Assembly (NCBI GenBank): GCA_050633205.1
Contig: JBOEGA010000048.1
Coordinates: forward strand, 1-27,573
Length of the DNA: 27,573 nucleotides
Reading direction: 5' to 3'
Origin: CBDHHC01 sp050633205
GTDB lineage: Bacteria > Pseudomonadota > Alphaproteobacteria > Rhizobiales > CBDHHC01
The notes under the pieces were generated by a model. The model had not been told where the DNA came from and did no database searches. It saw only the letters and a program-made list of their open reading frames with translations. Below are positions 24,039-27,573 of this stretch, in pieces; position 1 is the stretch's first letter, and the number at the start of each line of letters is the position of its first letter. Position numbers and translations under genes: made by a program.

Positions 24039-24407
24039 TTACCCTGTAAACCAGCGAATAATTTTGAAAGTACGTGCGCTTGCTTTTGCTGCCTTGTGGT
24101 CAGAACTTGACAGGACTTCCTCGGCAGCGTCGAGGGCTGCCCCTTTAAATCCACTATAGACGGCTCTGATGCGGAGCAGGAATGTCAGTGCGAGAATTGC
24201 CAAATATAAAACCACGCCGCCCAGCCATACAAGGGAAGGTGTATATCCATAATTGTCCAGGATGTATTGAACGCCAAAATAAATTACGACACCGTAGATT
24301 ATGGACCAGATAAAATATCCAAAGATATTGGAAAAGATCAGGCCTGTAGCATGTTTTCTTGCTACGCGTGCCGTATTTTTTATATTGATCTCATTATTTT
24401 CTGTCAT
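24039..24407 (-). CDS. Small two-helix membrane protein, unknown
   Basis: A 122-residue protein I do not recognise. A polar N-terminus (about 30 residues) precedes two hydrophobic segments (about 28-48 and 60-82), then a polar tail rich in Ala, Lys and Ser (ALDAAEEVLSSSDHKAAKAS). The topology is probably both ends in the cytoplasm. It converges on the patatin gene with 18 bp between stop codons. The reading frame has ordinary codon use for the window, supporting it as a real gene. Confidence 0.7.
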   Translation of the reverse strand: MTENNEINIKNTARVARKHATGLIFSNIFGYFIWSIIYGVVIYFGVQYILDNYGYTPSLVWLGGVVLYLAILALTFLLRIRAVYSGFKGAALDAAEEVLSSSDHKAAKASARTFKIIRWFTG

Positions 24408-24927
24408 AGCATTCTGCTCATTTGCTGTTTCCTACCTGCACGGAGCAGCTTAACAAATTTCGTTACAATGAACAGTCTTTTGTTCAGATGCAGAATCCTG
24501 GCGACATTGAGAGGGTTTTAAATCTTATTGCAAGATGGATGTATCCGCTAAGATCGTATCCTTCTGTATTAATATGCCTGCTTCCATTTTTATTACACAT
24601 GCACATAACGGCCGGTTTGTGGTAATAATTTTCCGGACCTTTCAGGATAAAAGATTATGTCAACATTCAGGCTAACCACAAAAAAATATTGGGCATTTTC
24701 AGGCCTGTGTCAGAAATTTATAATTTTTTTTACGGGTATTTCTGCACCTCTGGAAAAAATCAATTTTCATTGAATACAAAGACTTACTACTAAAGCAGGT
24801 TCCCTCATTCTACCCTCTTTCCTCAGGGACAGATAAACTTTCATTTTTTTGTTATCAATAACCTAAAAAACACTATACTTATGTCTTAGAACTCATTTGC
24901 AAAAATAAAGTAACTGGTAATTATAAA
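24408..24927. other. Long AT-rich spacer
   Basis: About 520 bp between two divergent genes. No supported ORF or RNA gene was found. The right end carries the candidate promoter of the next gene. A few short frames exist but lack ribosome binding sites and recognisable sequence. Confidence 0.6.
24851..24879 (+). promoter_or_regulatory. Candidate promoter with palindrome at -35
   Basis: TATACT at 24874-24879 is a good -10. Exactly 17 bp upstream lies GTTATC, which begins the 12-bp palindrome GTTAT-CA-ATAAC (24851-24862). The dyad would overlap the -35 position, so a repressor or activator could act there. The leader to ATG 24928 would be about 40 nt. Confidence 0.4.
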
Positions 24928-25419
24928 ATGGAAAATAACACAGTGACGAAAAAAAAATCTAAATGGGGAATGTCCAGGTTTCTATCCATATTCTTCATTC
25001 TTGTAGTAAGTGTCGGTATTGTATTTCTCTATGCGGCCTATACAAGCGTTTCATTTGTAGATGAAGCCTCCGCAGATACTTCTAAAGATGCTGTACTTTC
25101 TGTCAGTGTTTGGGTTCCTGAAAAGTCTAACGCCATTATTGATGCGCGTGGAACATCAAGAGAATTTGGTTTTCGTGGAATGATCAAAAAGGACCTGTTG
25201 AGCAAAGAAGCTTTCAAAGTTTATGTTCACGATCACCGCAGTGGCCAAACAATTTCTACTGACAAATTTACTTATACTAAAAATGAATCAGGCTTTGCCC
25301 ATCAGATTATTCTGACTAAAGGCCGTTGTCTCAAGTCATGCTCATGGCACTGGCAACCGACATTCACGATCAAACAGCATTGCCGTTTTGTATACGAAAA
25401 TAACAGCTGCTCAAAATGA
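24928..25419 (+). CDS. Membrane-anchored protein with four C-terminal cysteines, unknown
   Basis: A 163-residue protein I do not recognise. A basic start (KKKSK) precedes one membrane segment (about 16-39), so the rest would be periplasmic. Residues 50-130 look like a small beta-rich domain. The last 30 residues hold four cysteines (C134, C138, C152, C161) and an SWHWQP stretch, suggesting two disulfides or a metal site. The start ATG follows a weak AGTAACTGG leader. It lies between two minus-strand genes and appears to be a single gene. A hairpin follows its stop. Confidence 0.7.
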   Translation: MENNTVTKKKSKWGMSRFLSIFFILVVSVGIVFLYAAYTSVSFVDEASADTSKDAVLSVSVWVPEKSNAIIDARGTSREFGFRGMIKKDLLSKEAFKVYVHDHRSGQTISTDKFTYTKNESGFAHQIILTKGRCLKSCSWHWQPTFTIKQHCRFVYENNSCSK

Positions 25420-25426
25420 TCTGACT

Positions 25427-25462
25427 TTCGGGCACCGAGTTTATCAAACTGTGCCCGAATTT
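25427..25462 (+). terminator. Long hairpin between convergent genes
   Basis: TTCGGGCAC (25427-25435) pairs with GTGCCCGAA (25451-25459), with a short CG bulge and inner stem AGTTT/AAACT around an ATC loop. It is followed by TTT and more Ts interrupted by Cs. It could terminate the plus-strand gene; the minus-strand gene ends about 30 bp to the right. Confidence 0.6.
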
Positions 25463-25490
25463 CCTTTCCCCCAAGATCTCTCCCCAGCTA

Positions 25491-27485
25491 TCAGTGTTGG
25501 TTTCCTGCGTGAATTTTTGTTACGCCATGAGTTGTTTTTTCCCATAAAAACGGATTACGGAAATACTGATAAAAAGCCCGATAGGCTGCACACGAAATCA
25601 GCAACCAGTAGAGCGGCATGGTAATAACAAAGGGAATCAGCCTTTTACGGCCGGATTGCCAGGATACAATTACGCCGAGGCACATGGCAGTTGAATACCC
25701 CATAATGAGATTCAGAGCAGATATTACCCAATAAGGGTCCTGAAAAAGCTGCCAGAACACACCTGTACTGTTGGTCGCAAAGGCAAATAGCAGAAACGCC
25801 AGAAATAAGGGGTGAATAAATGCCGACATCAGAAAGCCGCCAATAGTCACCTGAAATCCCCAAAACCCCCTGCTTCCCAACTGCCTGTAAAGCCGTAGTG
25901 GATTTCTCATATGAACCACATAGGTTTGTACCCAGCCCTTTATCCACCTGGTCCTTTGCGGTATCCAAGCCTTAATGCTGCAAGTGGCTTCTTCCCAGGT
26001 TACCGAGTTGAGTACCCGGCATGTATAACCGGACCGGTAGAGGCGCATTCCCAGATCAGCATCCTCGGTTACGTTAAAGGCATCCCATCCACCTGTTTTT
26101 TTTAATGCCGACATTCTGAAGTGATTTGAAGTGCCCCCCAGAGGAATTGGGAAATCAAGGCTTTGTAATGTGGGAAGAATGCCGCTGAACAGAGAATTAT
26201 ATTCTATTGAAAACTGTCTGGTCAGCCAGTTTTCGGATGCGTTGTAGAAGCTTAGTCTGGCCTGAAGGCAAGCGACAGATTCTGGAGCCATACGAAATGC
26301 TGTTACGGCTTTTTTAAGCTGATCAGGTTCAGGTTGATCTTCTGCATCGTAGATTACGACATAATCTCCGCGAGCAAACTGCATGGCATAATTCAATGCT
26401 TTTGGTTTTGTTCTGGGCTGGCTGTCCGGCACGATGATGAATTCAAAATGATCCGGTATACAGAAACTTTGAGCAACATCCAGAGTCTCATGATCACATT
26501 CTTCAAATATCAGTTTTACATCCAGCTTAGCAGCCGGATAATCCAGCCTGAGCAGGGCCTGTATCAGATTAAACAGAACATCCTTTTCTTTGAATATGGG
26601 AACAAGCAATGTGTAGACGGGAAGGGTTGCATCACTGGATAATCCAGAAGCAGCGTGGCGCCAGGATCTTGCCAGCTCCGTACCGGCTTTTGCTGTATTG
26701 AAGGGACGTTTAAAGGTGAGGATACAGGCCTGAAAACGTAACCAGACAACAGGAAAAAATAATACAGATAATAATATACTTGCTGCAAATAGTGTAATTT
26801 CAGGGAATGCTATAACTGATGCTATGGATGCAATGAGAAGGGTCAACAGAGAAAATTTCTGATAAAGGCTCATTCCTCTGCTTGCACTACAATATGGATG
26901 CGAATTTTCAAGGCCAAATATGGCCTCTCTTGTCAGGAGAGAACCACGCAGAGCAGATATCGAATGTCGTAACTGATGGGTGCTGACGAGGAATAACCGC
27001 TCGCCGGCATTACCCAGTCTTGCCATCATACGCTTGAGTGCTGAAGGAGACTGAGGAGATGTGGAAGCCAGTATTACTGTTTCAAACTGACCATTCGCAT
27101 TGCTATCATTTCCGGTGAATAATCCTGCTCTGTAACCTTCCTGAATTTTGTCCGGAATATTAGGCAGGTTAAGCTGGGACGCTCTGAACTTCTGGATATA
27201 TTGTACACCTGAATATTCAGCTAACGCCTTTGTGTAGTCAGCCTGCGAAATCCAACCGGATGCAATTAATACCTCGTGAACCGGAACATGCCAGTCAACA
27301 GAGAGAGTTATTGCCCGTTCAAGCGTTTCCTGAGATATAAGGCTGCCTACGAGGAAGTCGTAATCACTTCCAGCTTCCTGTTCTGAATATGCGAGTTCAC
27401 TCCGCGGTCTTCTACGTCTTACAGGAGCGGAGGCAGACTGTAAGTCAGCAGTCTCAAGTTGATGAAGTTTCATGTAGCCGCGCAT
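25491..27485 (-). CDS. Membrane glycosyltransferase family 2 with MshEN-like N-terminus
   Basis: A 664-residue processive-type GT2. Residues 40-95 read as two half-repeats like MshEN (GSLISQETLERAI, then VHEVLIASGWISQADYTKALAEY in part), a domain that can bind c-di-GMP. Two membrane segments lie at about 211-250. The catalytic domain (295-515) has VPIFKE, the DAED motif (380-383), TEDAD (473-477) and QRTRW (510-514). Three or four membrane segments follow at 540-640. The domain order resembles exopolysaccharide synthases; N4 receptor NfrB has the MshEN part at the other end. The product is unknown. Start is ATG 27485 or 27473. Confidence 0.88.
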   Translation of the reverse strand: MRGYMKLHQLETADLQSASAPVRRRRPRSELAYSEQEAGSDYDFLVGSLISQETLERAITLSVDWHVPVHEVLIASGWISQADYTKALAEYSGVQYIQKFRASQLNLPNIPDKIQEGYRAGLFTGNDSNANGQFETVILASTSPQSPSALKRMMARLGNAGERLFLVSTHQLRHSISALRGSLLTREAIFGLENSHPYCSASRGMSLYQKFSLLTLLIASIASVIAFPEITLFAASILLSVLFFPVVWLRFQACILTFKRPFNTAKAGTELARSWRHAASGLSSDATLPVYTLLVPIFKEKDVLFNLIQALLRLDYPAAKLDVKLIFEECDHETLDVAQSFCIPDHFEFIIVPDSQPRTKPKALNYAMQFARGDYVVIYDAEDQPEPDQLKKAVTAFRMAPESVACLQARLSFYNASENWLTRQFSIEYNSLFSGILPTLQSLDFPIPLGGTSNHFRMSALKKTGGWDAFNVTEDADLGMRLYRSGYTCRVLNSVTWEEATCSIKAWIPQRTRWIKGWVQTYVVHMRNPLRLYRQLGSRGFWGFQVTIGGFLMSAFIHPLFLAFLLFAFATNSTGVFWQLFQDPYWVISALNLIMGYSTAMCLGVIVSWQSGRKRLIPFVITMPLYWLLISCAAYRAFYQYFRNPFLWEKTTHGVTKIHAGNQH

Positions 27486-27573
27486 GGTAAATGATTTATG
27501 TCATCCTGTTCCATTTCAGAACTATCAGGGTAACGCTTAATATTTACTTTCTGCGGCAGAGAAAAAATACATA

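Noticed and set aside
24422..24625. A 67-codon plus-strand ORF in the spacer before the unknown membrane-anchored gene
   Set aside because: No good ribosome binding site and no recognisable domain; I treat it as a chance frame in a non-coding spacer.

Overview
This 27.6-kb window is chromosomal DNA from a Gram-negative bacterium, most likely an alphaproteobacterium. The supporting signs are moderate GC by eye, AT-rich intergenic spacers, an OpgG/OpgH glucan pair with a Tat-type leader, a UreE/UreF/UreG set and LysR/pirin/DoxX neighbours. I cannot name a genus from the sequence alone. I saw no rRNA, tRNA, CRISPR array, transposase, integrase or phage gene. The genes look like ordinary core and accessory genes on both strands.

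Layout: (1) 1-2.9 kb: an unknown multi-spanning membrane protein, then a LysR regulator divergent from a DoxX-pirin gene pair. (2) 2.9-6.3 kb: a secreted Cys-containing protein on the minus strand, then ureE, a DUF2750 gene, a secreted Kazal-type inhibitor gene, ureF and ureG. The urease structural genes and ureD are not in the window. (3) 6.6-10.8 kb: a large GYF_2-AsmA membrane protein and rimO. (4) 11.1-14.9 kb: opgG-opgH for osmoregulated periplasmic glucan, ending in an intrinsic terminator that lies inside the convergent flavin-type oxidoreductase gene. (5) 14.9-18.1 kb, minus strand: oxidoreductase, recQ, O-methyltransferase. (6) 18.2-18.4 kb, minus strand: a promoter, a series of stem-loops and a strong intrinsic terminator with no convincing ORF, which I read as a candidate structured RNA of about 216 nt. 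(7) 18.6-22.9 kb: an exported MuiA/DUF4139 protein, a convergent EamA transporter, and purA. (8) 23-27.5 kb: a patatin-like phospholipase, a small membrane protein, a membrane-anchored unknown protein with four C-terminal cysteines, and a processive membrane glycosyltransferase (GT2) with an N-terminal MshEN-like region.

Envelope functions recur (AsmA-like protein, OpgG/OpgH, MuiA-like protein, patatin, GT2 exopolysaccharide synthase), but they sit in separate transcription units and I see no evidence that they form one pathway. The most novel element I can support is the structured RNA candidate at 18187-18402. Next are the GYF_2-AsmA fusion, the GT2 enzyme with a possible c-di-GMP sensor region, and the Kazal inhibitor gene lying between ureE and ureF. 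All calls come from reading the sequence; no database search was run.
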